Shown here: positions 25,216-34,789 of the stretch, piece after piece
Position numbering within the stretch: the first letter of the stretch is position 1
Layout of the letters: each line of letters starts with the position of its first letter
Assembly: GCA_021847645.1 (NCBI GenBank)
Contig: JAJZQG010000025.1
Span: forward strand, 1-53,619
From: Myxococcales bacterium
Lineage (GTDB): Bacteria > Myxococcota_A > Polyangia > Polyangiales > Polyangiaceae
Length of the DNA stretch: 53,619 nucleotides
Direction: 5' to 3'
The notes under the pieces: model-generated
What the model was told of the DNA's origin: nothing
Databases searched by the model: none
What the model saw: only the letters and a program-made list of their open reading frames with translations
Position numbers and translations under genes: made by a program

Positions 25216-25995
25216 ATGAGCCTGCACCAACGATTCGGACGATACGCATTCGACGACGGGACCGTGGCGTACGCGCGGGTGGCTGGCGATCGGCTGGTGT
25301 TGCTGACAGCGGCGCCGTGGCTGGGCGGACAGGAGTCCGGGCGGCAGGAGCCGCTGAGCGGGGCAAGGCCTGTGTGCCCGGTGGCGCCCCGCAAGATCCT
25401 ATGCATCGGGCGCAACTACCAGGCTCACGCGAAGGAGATGGGCGCCGACGTACCCAAGCTGCCGCTGCTGTTCCTCAAGGCGCCGAGCTCGCTGCTCGAC
25501 CCGGGCGGAGTGGTGCTGCTGCCGCCCGAGAGCGAGCGCGTGGAGCACGAGGCCGAGCTGGGTGTGGTCATCGGGCGGGGCGGCCGTCGCATTCCGCTCG
25601 CATCGGCCATGGACCACGTGTTCGGCTACACGGCAGTCGGGGATATCACGGCGCGCGACCTGCAGAAGAGTGACGGGCAATGGTCGCGGGCCAAGGGGTT
25701 CGACACGTTCTGCCCTGTTGGCCCCGAGGTCGTCACAGGCTTGGATCCGAACAATCTTCGCGTGCGCGGGCGCGTCAACGGCGTAGTGCGCCAGGACGGG
25801 ACCACGGCCGACATGATCTTCCCGGTGGCCCAGCTGGTTTCCCACCTGAGCCAGGCGATGACCCTGGAGGCCGGCGACTTGATCGCGACGGGAACGCCCG
25901 AAGGCGTGGGGCCGCTGGTGCATGGGGACACGCTGGAGGTGGACGTCGAAGGAGTCGGCGTGCTGCAAGTGAGCATTCGCCGCGAAGCCACCTGA
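25216..25995 (+). CDS. Fumarylacetoacetate hydrolase family protein
   Basis: A 259-residue enzyme of the FAH family, which hydrolyses or isomerises acylpyruvates and related beta-dicarbonyl compounds. Family motifs: KILCIGRNYQAHAKEMG (60-76), the metal ligands Glu112 and Glu114 in VEHEAELGVVIG, Asp143 in AVGDITARDLQ, then KGFDTFCPVGP and TGTPEGVGPL. Length matches single-domain members. The ATG at 25216 has AAGGAG upstream; the frame is open further upstream without a better start. It stands alone, so the pathway (homoprotocatechuate, gentisate or oxaloacetate tautomerase type) cannot be told. Confidence 0.93.
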   Translation: MSLHQRFGRYAFDDGTVAYARVAGDRLVLLTAAPWLGGQESGRQEPLSGARPVCPVAPRKILCIGRNYQAHAKEMGADVPKLPLLFLKAPSSLLDPGGVVLLPPESERVEHEAELGVVIGRGGRRIPLASAMDHVFGYTAVGDITARDLQKSDGQWSRAKGFDTFCPVGPEVVTGLDPNNLRVRGRVNGVVRQDGTTADMIFPVAQLVSHLSQAMTLEAGDLIATGTPEGVGPLVHGDTLEVDVEGVGVLQVSIRREAT

Positions 25996-26088
25996 AGCGA
26001 ACCGCTCATGAGCCACACGGACCAGCGAGCAGGGGCGAGAGGCACGACGGCTTGCAGCGGTCGAGGCCGTGGTGACAGACTGCCGCGC

Positions 26089-28554
26089 ATGTTGGGTCTG
26101 CTGCCGGCGCTTCGGCGCGATCGTCGGAGCAGCCGCGCGGTCGTGGCGGTCCTGGCGATCCTGTCGGTGCTGCTGGTGATGGGCTGGGACCGGCAGATCC
26201 GGGCTCAGGAAACGGATACCGGGTCGAGCGATCTGCTGGCCGGCCGCGCTCCCAAGGATTCCTCCGGCGCAACGAGGCCGTCGCGCATGACCGACGGCCT
26301 GGGCGCGGTGGAAGGCGATCGGTGGCAGACCAACCTCACGTCGGTGCTCTCATCCGACAAGGCTCATGTCGACTGGGATCTGGGCGCGCCGACGCACGTG
26401 TGCTGCGCGACTCTGCAGGGCGACGCGAATGACCGCTACGCGCTGTGGCTCTCGGACGACGGCACGAGCTGGAGACGCCTGTGGGAAGCGGGCCCGATGC
26501 ACGGCAGCGGCATGCTCACGCGCGACGTGGACAACCTGGACGCCACGGGGCGTTATGTGAGAGTGACGGCCTCCGGGGGTGACGGCCTCTACAGCGTGGG
26601 CGAGGTCCAGCTCTTCTCCAAGCGTCCGAGGGACTGGCCCGCACGGCCGCTGGCCGAGCAGGGCAAGTCGTCGACGGAAGAGGCGCGCACGCGCATGCAG
26701 CTATTCGCCGTGGCAGCGATTGCGTATCTGCTGCTGCGTCGTCGCAGCTCGCCCAGGTGGGTGAACGCGCTGGGGATCGTGCCGCTTGCCGCGGGCGCCT
26801 ATCTGGCCGTGCAGATGGCGGAGATCTGGCCCCTCGACGAGCGCGAGCAGACGCTGATGCGAGCCGTGGTGGCGGCGATCGCGGGCGTGGCGCTTCTCAT
26901 GGATCACTTCGTGATCGCGAAGGAAGAGGAGCGGGACGGCAAGTTCACCACCGGCGTGCTGGCGGCGTGCGCGGTCGTGGCCGTCGCCAGCTTCTACCAC
27001 TTTGGAATGCCCCAGTTCCGCGACGTGGCCAAGGATCGTCCGACGCTGGTGCACCCGTGGGACATGCGGGTGTACTTTCCGGTCGCCAAGTACTTCGACG
27101 AGCTGCACTTCGACGGGCTGTACCTGGCGAGCGTAGCCGCCTACCTGGACAACAATCCGGGGGTGACGCCGGAGATGGTGGCGAAGGTGCGGCTCCGGGA
27201 TCTGACCAACAACCAGGTGACCGACGCCAGCGACGTGATGGACCAGATCCAGAACGTGCGCAAGCGTTTCACGCCGGCGCGGTGGCAGGCGTTCTGCAAG
27301 GACATGAAGTACTTCCAGGACGTGATGGGCAGCGGGGGGTACTTGGGGAGCCTGCGGGATCACGGCGGCAACGCCACGCCGGTGTGGCTGCTGAGCGCCT
27401 GGCTGTTGTTTCACCGGGCGCAAGCCAGCGAGCTGACGCTGTCGTTGGCCGCGCTGATCGATCCCCTGCTGCTGGCCGTGATGTTCTACGCGATAGCGCG
27501 CACCTTCGGCACGCGCGCCTCGCTGGTCACGATGATCATCTGGGGCACCACCGATCTGTCGCGGTTCGGCACGAACCTGATGGGCTCGACCCTGCGCATG
27601 GACTGGATGGTAGCCGTGGGCCTGGGCGCCTGCGCCCTCAAGAGCAAGCGCTGGTGGCTGGGCGGCGCCCTGTTCGCCTATGCGGGCTTGATTCGCGGCT
27701 TCCCCGGCTTGTCCGCCGTCTTCCTGCTCGTGCCCCCGATCTGGTACGTCGTCGAGCGGTGGCGAAAGCACCACAGGCTCCCGTCGATCTCCGATTTTCG
27801 CCGCGACCAGAAGCCGTTCCTGCTCGCGAGCGTGGGTGTGGTGGCCTGCGTCGTCGGGCTCGTCGGCGTGTCGTCCGCCCTGTTCGGCGCCCGGGATTCC
27901 TGGGCCAACTGGTTCCAGAAGATCGAGATTCACCAGGAGAAGCCCAACGTCAATCACCTGGGCCTGCGCACCATCGTGTCCTTCGAGCCGGACAAGACCG
28001 GCGACAAGGTGCTCCGTCGGGATCTGGACGAGCCGTGGACGGACTGGCAGGGCTATCAACTGGCGGCGCTGCACCGGCGCAAGCCGATATTTTATGCGGT
28101 GATCGGCCTGATGCTGGCGATGGCTGCGGTGGCCGCGCGCAACAAGCGGCTCGATCAGGCGGGCATCATCGGCTTGTTCCTCATTCCCTTCGTGTTCTAT
28201 CCGGCGAACTACTACTGTCACTACGTCTTTCTGCTTCCCCTGGCGGTCGCCAGCCGAACGGACGAGCGAAACAAGCTGTTCGGTTGGATCGCGGTGGTGT
28301 CGATGGCCATGTCGGTGGCGCTGTACTTCACGCTGACCGAGCGGCAGGTGGACGTGCTGTATACGAAGGAGAGCTGGGTGCTGCTGATTGGGCTGGTGGC
28401 GATGCTGGCGCCGGTAGCGTGGTATGCGTGGAACGAGCGGGAGCCGGTGTTCGCGCCGGATCTGGCCGGCGTGCCGGAGGCTGCGTTGCCTGCGGCCGAG
28501 GAGAAATCAACGGCGCCCAAGGGCGGAGCACAAGCGCAGGAGGCTGACGGGTAA
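26089..28554 (+). CDS. Membrane protein with discoidin (F5/8 type C-like) domain and GT-C-like core
   Basis: An 821-residue membrane protein. After a first hydrophobic segment (about 17-34) comes an extracytoplasmic beta domain (about 65-180) with HVDWDLGAPTHVCCATLQG and RYVRVTASGGDGLYSVGEV, the pattern of F5/8 type C carbohydrate-binding modules. About ten transmembrane helices follow, resembling polytopic GT-C glycosyltransferases that use polyprenyl-linked sugars. A large loop holds HPWDMRVYFPVAKYFDE, where the Asp could be the catalytic acid. The start is uncertain: ATG 26008 is also open but its first 27 codons look non-coding. It opens the rightward arm of the glycosylation-like locus; substrate unknown. 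Confidence 0.8.
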   Translation: MLGLLPALRRDRRSSRAVVAVLAILSVLLVMGWDRQIRAQETDTGSSDLLAGRAPKDSSGATRPSRMTDGLGAVEGDRWQTNLTSVLSSDKAHVDWDLGAPTHVCCATLQGDANDRYALWLSDDGTSWRRLWEAGPMHGSGMLTRDVDNLDATGRYVRVTASGGDGLYSVGEVQLFSKRPRDWPARPLAEQGKSSTEEARTRMQLFAVAAIAYLLLRRRSSPRWVNALGIVPLAAGAYLAVQMAEIWPLDEREQTLMRAVVAAIAGVALLMDHFVIAKEEERDGKFTTGVLAACAVVAVASFYHFGMPQFRDVAKDRPTLVHPWDMRVYFPVAKYFDELHFDGLYLASVAAYLDNNPGVTPEMVAKVRLRDLTNNQVTDASDVMDQIQNVRKRFTPARWQAFCKDMKYFQDVMGSGGYLGSLRDHGGNATPVWLLSAWLLFHRAQASELTLSLAALIDPLLLAVMFYAIARTFGTRASLVTMIIWGTTDLSRFGTNLMGSTLRMDWMVAVGLGACALKSKRWWLGGALFAYAGLIRGFPGLSAVFLLVPPIWYVVERWRKHHRLPSISDFRRDQKPFLLASVGVVACVVGLVGVSSALFGARDSWANWFQKIEIHQEKPNVNHLGLRTIVSFEPDKTGDKVLRRDLDEPWTDWQGYQLAALHRRKPIFYAVIGLMLAMAAVAARNKRLDQAGIIGLFLIPFVFYPANYYCHYVFLLPLAVASRTDERNKLFGWIAVVSMAMSVALYFTLTERQVDVLYTKESWVLLIGLVAMLAPVAWYAWNEREPVFAPDLAGVPEAALPAAEEKSTAPKGGAQAQEADG

Positions 28555-28664
28555 CGGCCGCGCCGGACGAATAGGCCAGCCCGCAACGGTTGCGTCCCAC
28601 GTCGGGCCGCAAGCACGTGTTGAACGGACGCACCCGGCATGGCATGCTCCCAGCCCTTGATCGC

Positions 28665-29303
28665 ATGAGCTTCTATTCGTGGCTTCTCGGACGGCCCTTC
28701 GTCTACGATCACCTGCGTCCCCTGGTCGTCGGGGGCGTGGACGCCGGCCCCCTCTATCGGAAGCTCGGCGCCACGGAGCGTGACGTGGTGCTCGACGTGG
28801 GATGCGGCACGGGCGACGCCCTGCGGCACTTGCGTGCGTTTGCGCACTACTACGGAGTCGATCCGGACGCCACGGCGGTAGCGCATGCCCGGGGACGCTT
28901 CGCACGGCGCGAGGGCGTCAGCTTCCGCGTCGGCACCGTGGACGCGGCCATGCTCGCCGAAACCGCGCCGAGCCTCGCTGTGCTTTCGGGGGTGCTGCAC
29001 CATCTGCCCGACGACCAGGCCTTGTCCCTGCTGTCGCTGCTGCGCACCTCGAAGGAGCTCTCACGGTTGGTGACGATGGACATCGTCTATTTGGACGGTC
29101 AACTACTCAGCAACGCGCTGGCGTGGCTGGATCGCGGGGCGTTCTGCCGGCGCCGGGAAGCCTATGAAGCGTTGGCGCGCCGCTCCGGCTGGTTCGTGCG
29201 GGAGTCCGCCGTCATTCGCTCCCACCCGACCAAGGGCAGAGCGCTGTATCTGATCATGACGCTCGAGCCGCAAGGAACGGACCGGGAAAGGCGATCATGC
29301 TAG
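28665..29303 (+). CDS. Class I SAM-dependent methyltransferase
   Basis: A 212-residue Rossmann-fold methyltransferase with motif I VVLDVGCGTGDAL (41-53), the acidic motif YYGVDPDATAVAHAR, and VLSGVLHHLPDDQAL. The catalytic type resembles small-molecule methyltransferases of the Methyltransf_11/12 group. ATGs at 28590 and 28644 are upstream alternatives. The end overlaps the following GT-C-like gene by seven bases, so both are coupled. In this context it may methylate a sugar, a lipid carrier or a glycan end; that is inferred. Confidence 0.88.
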   Translation: MSFYSWLLGRPFVYDHLRPLVVGGVDAGPLYRKLGATERDVVLDVGCGTGDALRHLRAFAHYYGVDPDATAVAHARGRFARREGVSFRVGTVDAAMLAETAPSLAVLSGVLHHLPDDQALSLLSLLRTSKELSRLVTMDIVYLDGQLLSNALAWLDRGAFCRRREAYEALARRSGWFVRESAVIRSHPTKGRALYLIMTLEPQGTDRERRSC

Positions 29304-31723
29304 CCGGGCTGCTCGAGAATCGCTGGATGCGCCGGGCTCGCTACGCGCTTCTGCTCCTGGTGCTGGCGCTGGGGATCGCCAAGCTCGTCATGGCCACCAA
29401 CGAGCACTATCCCTTCACCGAGTGGCTCGTATGGCGGTATTCCACCTACTTCCTGTGGAGCGCCGTCTTCTCGGTCGCCTGCTTGAGCGTGGGCCACCGC
29501 ATCCAGAAGTTGCTGTTCCGCCGCGTCGCCCCGATCGGCGAGCACGTCGCGGTCAGCATGGCGCTGGGCGTGGTGGTCTTCTACCTTGGCATCTTCCTGT
29601 TCGGCCTGGCCCATCTGCTCCACTGGTCCTTCGCTCTGGCTTTCCCCGCGGCCCTGACCGTCTCCGGCGCCTGGCCCCTGTTGCGGTACGCACGGCGCCT
29701 CGTGCGTCACGTGCGGTATTGGCGCCGCAAGGGTCCGCGGGCCAAGCCTCTCTGGCGGATTCCCCTGCACGGCCTGGGCGTGCTCGCGGTCGTGATGCTG
29801 TGGTTCAACACCATCCACCCCGAGAATGTCGCCTACGACGCCCGGTGGTATCACCTGCCCCTGGCCGAGCACTATGCGGCATTGGGGGCCATCACGCGCT
29901 TTCCGGAAGGTTGGTTCCCGGGAACCGGGCCGCACCTGGCATCGGTCCTGTATACGTGGGCCTTCCTGCTCCCGCACACGGCCGTATTCGATCACATCAT
30001 GCAGGCCGCCACGCTGGAGCTCACGCTCTTCCTGTTCACCCTTGCGGCCATCCCCGCCCTGGTGCGTCGCCTCCTGCCCGGCACCCGCGCGCCCCTGTCC
30101 TGGGCCGTCATGTTCCTATTTCCGGGCGTGATGCTCTACGACTCCAGCCTCTGCTCCGGCGCCGACCATGTCGCCGGCTTCTTTGCGATTCCCACCTACC
30201 TGGCCTTGATGCGCGCCTGGAAGGAGTTCACACCCGCGCGCGCCGGCGTGCTGGCCGCGCTCATCTCCGCGGCCCTTCTCACCAAGTACACCGCGGCCAC
30301 CGTCGCCGTCTTCCCCATCGCCGCTGCCCTGCTGCGCGGCGCCTATCTGCTTGCCAGAAGCCTGCTCGCGCGGCGCCTTCGGCTCACCATCGAGCGGCCC
30401 GCCCGGATCGCCGCCGGCATCGGCACCTTCGCCCTGGTCGGGCTCGGGGTCACCGCCACCCACTGGCTCAAGAACTGGCTGTGGTACGGCGATCCCGTCT
30501 ACCCCGTTCTCTACCAGCACTTCGCCGTCCGGCCGTGGACCCCCGACACCGCCTTCTTCTATCGCAGCCAGCTCGTGGACAACATGTGGGTGCCGACGGG
30601 CCCGCTGCGAAAGGAGCTGTGGGAGACCGTGAAGGTGCTGTTCACCTTCGCCTTCGAGCCCCACGACTGGGGCGCCTTCCATGGCAAGGTGCCTGTCTTC
30701 GGCTTCCTGTTCACGCTGCTGGTCTTCGCGCTGCCCTTTCTCAAGGGCGGCAAGAGAATCTGGGGCGTCGTGGTCTCGAGCTGGGTGGGAATCGCCCTGT
30801 GGTTCTGGGTGCACCACGAAGACCGCTACTTGCAGGCATTGGTTCCGTGGATGGTCGCGTCCACCGCCGCCATCATCATCCTGGCCTGGCGTTCCGGCCT
30901 GCTGGCGCGGGGACTCGTCATCTTCATCGCGGCCTTGCAGGGCATCTGGGGCAGCGACGTCTACTTCATCCCGACCCACACGATGATCCACACGGCCCCC
31001 GTGAAGTACGCGGCGGACATGGTCGCCACCGGCTACCAGAAGAAGTACAAGGAGCGCCTGCACCCGTATGGCGGCCTGTACGACGTGGGCAGGGATCTGC
31101 CGAAGGGCTCCGTGGTGCTGGTACACGAGCTTCACCCCCACACCGGCCTTCGCTCGGCCTCGGTCAACGACTGGCCCGGATTCCAGGGCGGCATCTCCTA
31201 CGGGCAATATCCCACGCTCAAGGCGGCCCATGATGCTCTCAAGGGCATGGGAATCACCCACCTACTCTGGTGGGCCGGCAACTCCCGCGGAGTCGACAGC
31301 ATCGCCGGAGACCTGGCCTTCTACGGCGTAGCCTTCCGCTTGTGCGAGGATCCGAAGAAGTATCCGGGCCTGGTGCTCTGCCGCCTTCCCGACGAGGCGC
31401 CCCGAGACGAGCTCTCCGAGCTGGTCTTGTACCTGGGGTGCACCGGCTACCAGCCCGGCCTGTACGACCGAAAGGCCATGCGCGTGCCCGGGGCTGGCCA
31501 GCACGCGGACGCCGAGTATCCGCCGCCGAGGACGCCGCTCGACGACGCCAAGGGCAACACCATTGCAGCACTGATCGGGCGGGCCGGGTTCGTGGTCTCG
31601 GATCCCACGTGCCATCGTGTGCCGCCCAAAGGGTTGTTCGACGGCCTGCAGATGGCCGCGAAGCGCGGCAAGCAGGAGCTGTGGGTGCGCGTGCCGGCCC
31701 CTTCGAACAAGCAACTACCCTGA
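29297..31723 (+). CDS. GT-C-like polytopic membrane glycosyltransferase
   Basis: An 808-residue protein with about eleven transmembrane helices over residues 15-560, followed by a soluble C-terminal region (about 565-808). The loop after an early helix has ENVAYDARWYHLPLAEHY (Asp181), the placement of the catalytic acid in GT-C enzymes of the PMT/ArnT superfamily. A second marker is HHEDRYLQALVPW. The C-terminal part has KGSVVLVHELHPHTGL and resembles periplasmic tails of such enzymes. It is coupled by a seven-base overlap to the preceding methyltransferase gene. It probably transfers a sugar from a polyprenyl-phosphate donor on the outer face of the inner membrane; acceptor unknown. Confidence 0.8.
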   Translation: MLAGLLENRWMRRARYALLLLVLALGIAKLVMATNEHYPFTEWLVWRYSTYFLWSAVFSVACLSVGHRIQKLLFRRVAPIGEHVAVSMALGVVVFYLGIFLFGLAHLLHWSFALAFPAALTVSGAWPLLRYARRLVRHVRYWRRKGPRAKPLWRIPLHGLGVLAVVMLWFNTIHPENVAYDARWYHLPLAEHYAALGAITRFPEGWFPGTGPHLASVLYTWAFLLPHTAVFDHIMQAATLELTLFLFTLAAIPALVRRLLPGTRAPLSWAVMFLFPGVMLYDSSLCSGADHVAGFFAIPTYLALMRAWKEFTPARAGVLAALISAALLTKYTAATVAVFPIAAALLRGAYLLARSLLARRLRLTIERPARIAAGIGTFALVGLGVTATHWLKNWLWYGDPVYPVLYQHFAVRPWTPDTAFFYRSQLVDNMWVPTGPLRKELWETVKVLFTFAFEPHDWGAFHGKVPVFGFLFTLLVFALPFLKGGKRIWGVVVSSWVGIALWFWVHHEDRYLQALVPWMVASTAAIIILAWRSGLLARGLVIFIAALQGIWGSDVYFIPTHTMIHTAPVKYAADMVATGYQKKYKERLHPYGGLYDVGRDLPKGSVVLVHELHPHTGLRSASVNDWPGFQGGISYGQYPTLKAAHDALKGMGITHLLWWAGNSRGVDSIAGDLAFYGVAFRLCEDPKKYPGLVLCRLPDEAPRDELSELVLYLGCTGYQPGLYDRKAMRVPGAGQHADAEYPPPRTPLDDAKGNTIAALIGRAGFVVSDPTCHRVPPKGLFDGLQMAAKRGKQELWVRVPAPSNKQLP

Positions 31724-31776
31724 CCGCAGGCGCGCCTCTCCTCACACGGTCCGCAGTCGGGAGCTGTTGGTCCTGC

Positions 31777-32802
31777 TCAACGGATCTCGACGCCTTCGAG
31801 GTGGAACCAGGTCTTCCGATCCACGCGAAGGCGAACGTAGTAGGCCTCGACAGGGGCAAAGCTCGCCGACCAGACACCGAATTCCGCGTCGCGCCGGGCA
31901 ACCTGCGTCCACTTGACCCGGTCCGAGCTGACCTCCACCACCAGCGGCACCGCCCGTCCTCCGCAGCAATCGGTCCGGTTGCGGACGACGACTTCCCTTA
32001 TGGTCTTGTGGGAGCCCAGGTCGTACTCGATCCACGGATTCTGCTCTTCGGCCGTGTGAAAGAACAGGTCCGTGGCGTGCCCGTCCGTGACTCGGGTCTT
32101 GGGGTTGTAGCCCGGGTACACGCTGCTGGTGCGCCACGTGGCGGTGGGCGCCAAGTCCGGTCTGCGAAGCGCCGCCCGGATCGCGAACGCCGAGGGCACG
32201 GCGACCGCCCCGAGCACCAGCAAGACCGTGGCAGACACGATGAGAAAACGCAACAGCCGGAGCCTGTTCACCCGGCGCGGCGCCTCGACCAGACCCGAAA
32301 CCAGACCGCGAAAGAGCTCCCTCGCAAGCTCCACGTCCCGGTGAAGCGTCTTCGGGTCCACAAGCGCATCCTCCGAGGATGGCCGCAGCAACGACGCCCG
32401 AACGCCTCGCAGCACGTCCGGGTCCGGTCCGGCTGCTTGCAGAAGCATGGCCGAGTCGGCGCTGTCCCACGCCGCCTGCAGCGACTCGGCGTCGATGCCA
32501 CGGGCGCGCAAGGCCCACAGCACCGCATCGCGGCACAGCAACATCGCGACGTCGTCCCCGCTGCCCGTGGACAGCGGGTCGACGGGGTCGTGAAGCCTGT
32601 CGACCGCCTCCATGAGGTGCAATGCGCGGCTGAGCGCGCGGCGACCGTCCGGCGTGGTCGACGCGAGCCGTTGCCGGGCATCGTTCAAGCGTCCAGTCAG
32701 CAGCATCGCATCCCACGCGCGGCGCGGCAGCGAACGCCTGGGCACCGGAGCGGCGCTGGCAGATGGTTCGGCAGGATTCTGGACGGGGTGCGTTGCATTC
32801 AT
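31777..32802 (-). CDS. Single-span membrane protein with C-terminal discoidin-like domain
   Basis: A 341-residue protein. Residues 30-180 are a helical, probably cytoplasmic region (RALSRALHLMEAVDRLHDP); residues 184-208 are one transmembrane helix; residues 220-341 are a periplasmic F5/8 type C-like domain (PWIEYDLGSHKTIREVVVRN, VEVSSDRVKWTQVA, AYYVRLRVDRK). Two adjacent cysteines in DCCGG parallel the HVCC of the discoidin domain in the rightward arm. Its start overlaps the stop of the DUF2079 gene in an ATGA. Inferred role: carbohydrate recognition or tethering beside the glycosyltransferases. Confidence 0.82.
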   Translation of the reverse strand: MNATHPVQNPAEPSASAAPVPRRSLPRRAWDAMLLTGRLNDARQRLASTTPDGRRALSRALHLMEAVDRLHDPVDPLSTGSGDDVAMLLCRDAVLWALRARGIDAESLQAAWDSADSAMLLQAAGPDPDVLRGVRASLLRPSSEDALVDPKTLHRDVELARELFRGLVSGLVEAPRRVNRLRLLRFLIVSATVLLVLGAVAVPSAFAIRAALRRPDLAPTATWRTSSVYPGYNPKTRVTDGHATDLFFHTAEEQNPWIEYDLGSHKTIREVVVRNRTDCCGGRAVPLVVEVSSDRVKWTQVARRDAEFGVWSASFAPVEAYYVRLRVDRKTWFHLEGVEIR

Positions 32803-34787
32803 GGCTGCTGTCGCTTGGCTTGGCCGATTCCCAACTCCCTCATCGCCGCCGCGGTCCCGGGCGATTCGACGCCTTTCTCGAACAGGAAGAAGTTCTTGCC
32901 GGCAGTCTCCACCAGACCGTACTTGTTGCGGGCAAACGCCGCATCGAGCGTCTTGGTGGTATCGCAGAACGTGAGCTGCCGACGATCGATGAGCAGGTAC
33001 TGGGCGTCGCCGTGCTGCCCTCGGAGGGCGAAGATCAGGGATCGGGCCGAGACGTGGGGAACGAGGCTGTCGGTGGCGGCGACCGATGCCTTCGGGGGGA
33101 TGAGGGCGAGCAGCCTGCGCAAGTCGGCGTACTGCTGCCGCTCCTCCTGGCTGTAGGAGAACTGGATCTTGGCGAATCCGCCCTCGAAGGTATGGTGCTG
33201 GAGCACGGCTCCGAAGACGTAGCTGTGGCTGGCGATACCGAGGCCCAGGGCGCCCAGCGCGGCGCGGCGGTGTGTGACGCTGATCTGGGAGAGGCTCCGC
33301 AGCCCGAGCACGGAAGCGGCAAACAGGTAGGGAATCCAGTGCGCGGTGTATTGGAACGCGATGGAGATCGTGGGCTCATAGCCGGTGGTCAAGATGGTGA
33401 AGAACGCGCCGGGGATGAGGAGCAGCAGCAGCGCCGGCCGGCGCAGGGGGAGGAAGGCGACCGGCACGAGCATGTGAAGCACGTACACGAGCTTGCCCTT
33501 GTGAAGCAGCGTGGTGAGCACGTACGCGGGATTGGTCAGCAGGGTGCGAACCACACCGCCGTAGCCTTCGAAGCCGGGCGCAACGAGGTCCTTGTACAGG
33601 TCGGAGAACCAGAAGTCCCCCGCCGCCGGCATGAGGTAGAAACGCAAGAAGGCGAACCAGGCGGCCGACACGACGGCGAGGGCGGCGCCGAACTTGGGTC
33701 TGGCGCCCGTCAACAGGAGGAATACGCCGAGCACGGCCAGCCCCACGCCCACGTCCTCTCGAATCGCCAGCAGGATCGGCACCACCACGCCCACGAGCCA
33801 CCAACGCCTCGCAGCAATTCCGTAGTACAGCCAGTAGTGGAAGAAGATCGCCAACGGCAGCCAGTGAAAGTCGTAGAAGTGCGGGCCGTGCATCGGTGCG
33901 AAGAGCAGGTAGGCAATGGCCATCAGGGCCGCCGTTGGGCGAGGAACCTGCGTGGCGGCGAACAGGTACAGGGGCACGGCGGCAAACCCCAACAGTACCG
34001 ATTGCAGAACGAGCAGCGTCTCCGCGCCAGGATGCAGCGCGTAGATGGGAGTGAAAAGGAGCATCGCGAACTCGGCGTGCCCTGCGAGGTAGTTGCCGCC
34101 GTCCGGGCCGAACAGCACGGGAGAGCGGAACGGTGCCCCGTGCAGGGCGTTGTACATCAGGTTGTCGTAGATCCCGAGGTCGAAGCTCGCAGTCCGCAGC
34201 TTGTGATGCGCAAGGATGGTGAAGTACGCCGTGAAGAGGGTGTATCCGAGGGCCGCGAGGACCACCGCAGCCAGCGGGGCCCAGCGGCTCACCGCAGCGG
34301 GCACGGGGCGCGCAGGCCGAAGCGCGTCGGTCAGCCAGGGGGGAATCGCCGCCAGGGATCGGCGGGCCAGGTGCTCGGTGGCCACCACGGCGGCCGCCAG
34401 GAGCACCAGAAAGGGAAGCGGCTCGGCGTGCCAGGGCTTGTAGACGAACAGGGCCGGCACGGCCAGGGCGACCAGCAACGGGGACAGGATGTCGGCGACG
34501 CGGCGGGATGCGGCGAACGCGCGCTGCCGGTAAATCAAGAGGACGATCCCGAAGATCAGCAGGGGAGTCGCGGTCCCCGCGAAGGTCCAGCGAAGGAGCC
34601 GCACCCGGTCTCCGGCCGACATTTCGTTGTGGAGCACGGCGTCCGACAGGCCGCGCAGCCTCGCGCTCTGCAGGAACAACCCAAGAGCCGCCCCCTCGGC
34701 GGCGAGCAGCGTCGCGGTCAAGGCGCCGTGCGCCACGGGGTGGTCGGGATCGACGCGTCGGTGGGCGAGCGTGAGTCCCTGGGCCAT
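32799..34787 (-). CDS. DUF2079 polytopic membrane protein
   Basis: A 662-residue membrane protein with about twelve helices. It carries the hallmark of DUF2079: SFDLGIYDNLMYNALHGAPF, then HAEFAMLLFTPIYALHPGAE and LLVLQSVLLGFAAVPLYLF. The family is related to GT-C glycosyltransferases, and the Asp in the first motif is a likely catalytic residue. The start at 34787 was chosen because it lies two bases after the stop of the upstream methyltransferase gene; the frame stays open further upstream. The soluble C-terminus (about 580-662) has IPPKASVAATDSLVPHVSAR, as in other members. Function not established for the family. Confidence 0.88.
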   Translation of the reverse strand: MAQGLTLAHRRVDPDHPVAHGALTATLLAAEGAALGLFLQSARLRGLSDAVLHNEMSAGDRVRLLRWTFAGTATPLLIFGIVLLIYRQRAFAASRRVADILSPLLVALAVPALFVYKPWHAEPLPFLVLLAAAVVATEHLARRSLAAIPPWLTDALRPARPVPAAVSRWAPLAAVVLAALGYTLFTAYFTILAHHKLRTASFDLGIYDNLMYNALHGAPFRSPVLFGPDGGNYLAGHAEFAMLLFTPIYALHPGAETLLVLQSVLLGFAAVPLYLFAATQVPRPTAALMAIAYLLFAPMHGPHFYDFHWLPLAIFFHYWLYYGIAARRWWLVGVVVPILLAIREDVGVGLAVLGVFLLLTGARPKFGAALAVVSAAWFAFLRFYLMPAAGDFWFSDLYKDLVAPGFEGYGGVVRTLLTNPAYVLTTLLHKGKLVYVLHMLVPVAFLPLRRPALLLLLIPGAFFTILTTGYEPTISIAFQYTAHWIPYLFAASVLGLRSLSQISVTHRRAALGALGLGIASHSYVFGAVLQHHTFEGGFAKIQFSYSQEERQQYADLRRLLALIPPKASVAATDSLVPHVSARSLIFALRGQHGDAQYLLIDRRQLTFCDTTKTLDAAFARNKYGLVETAGKNFFLFEKGVESPGTAAAMRELGIGQAKRQQP

Positions 34788-34789
34788 GT

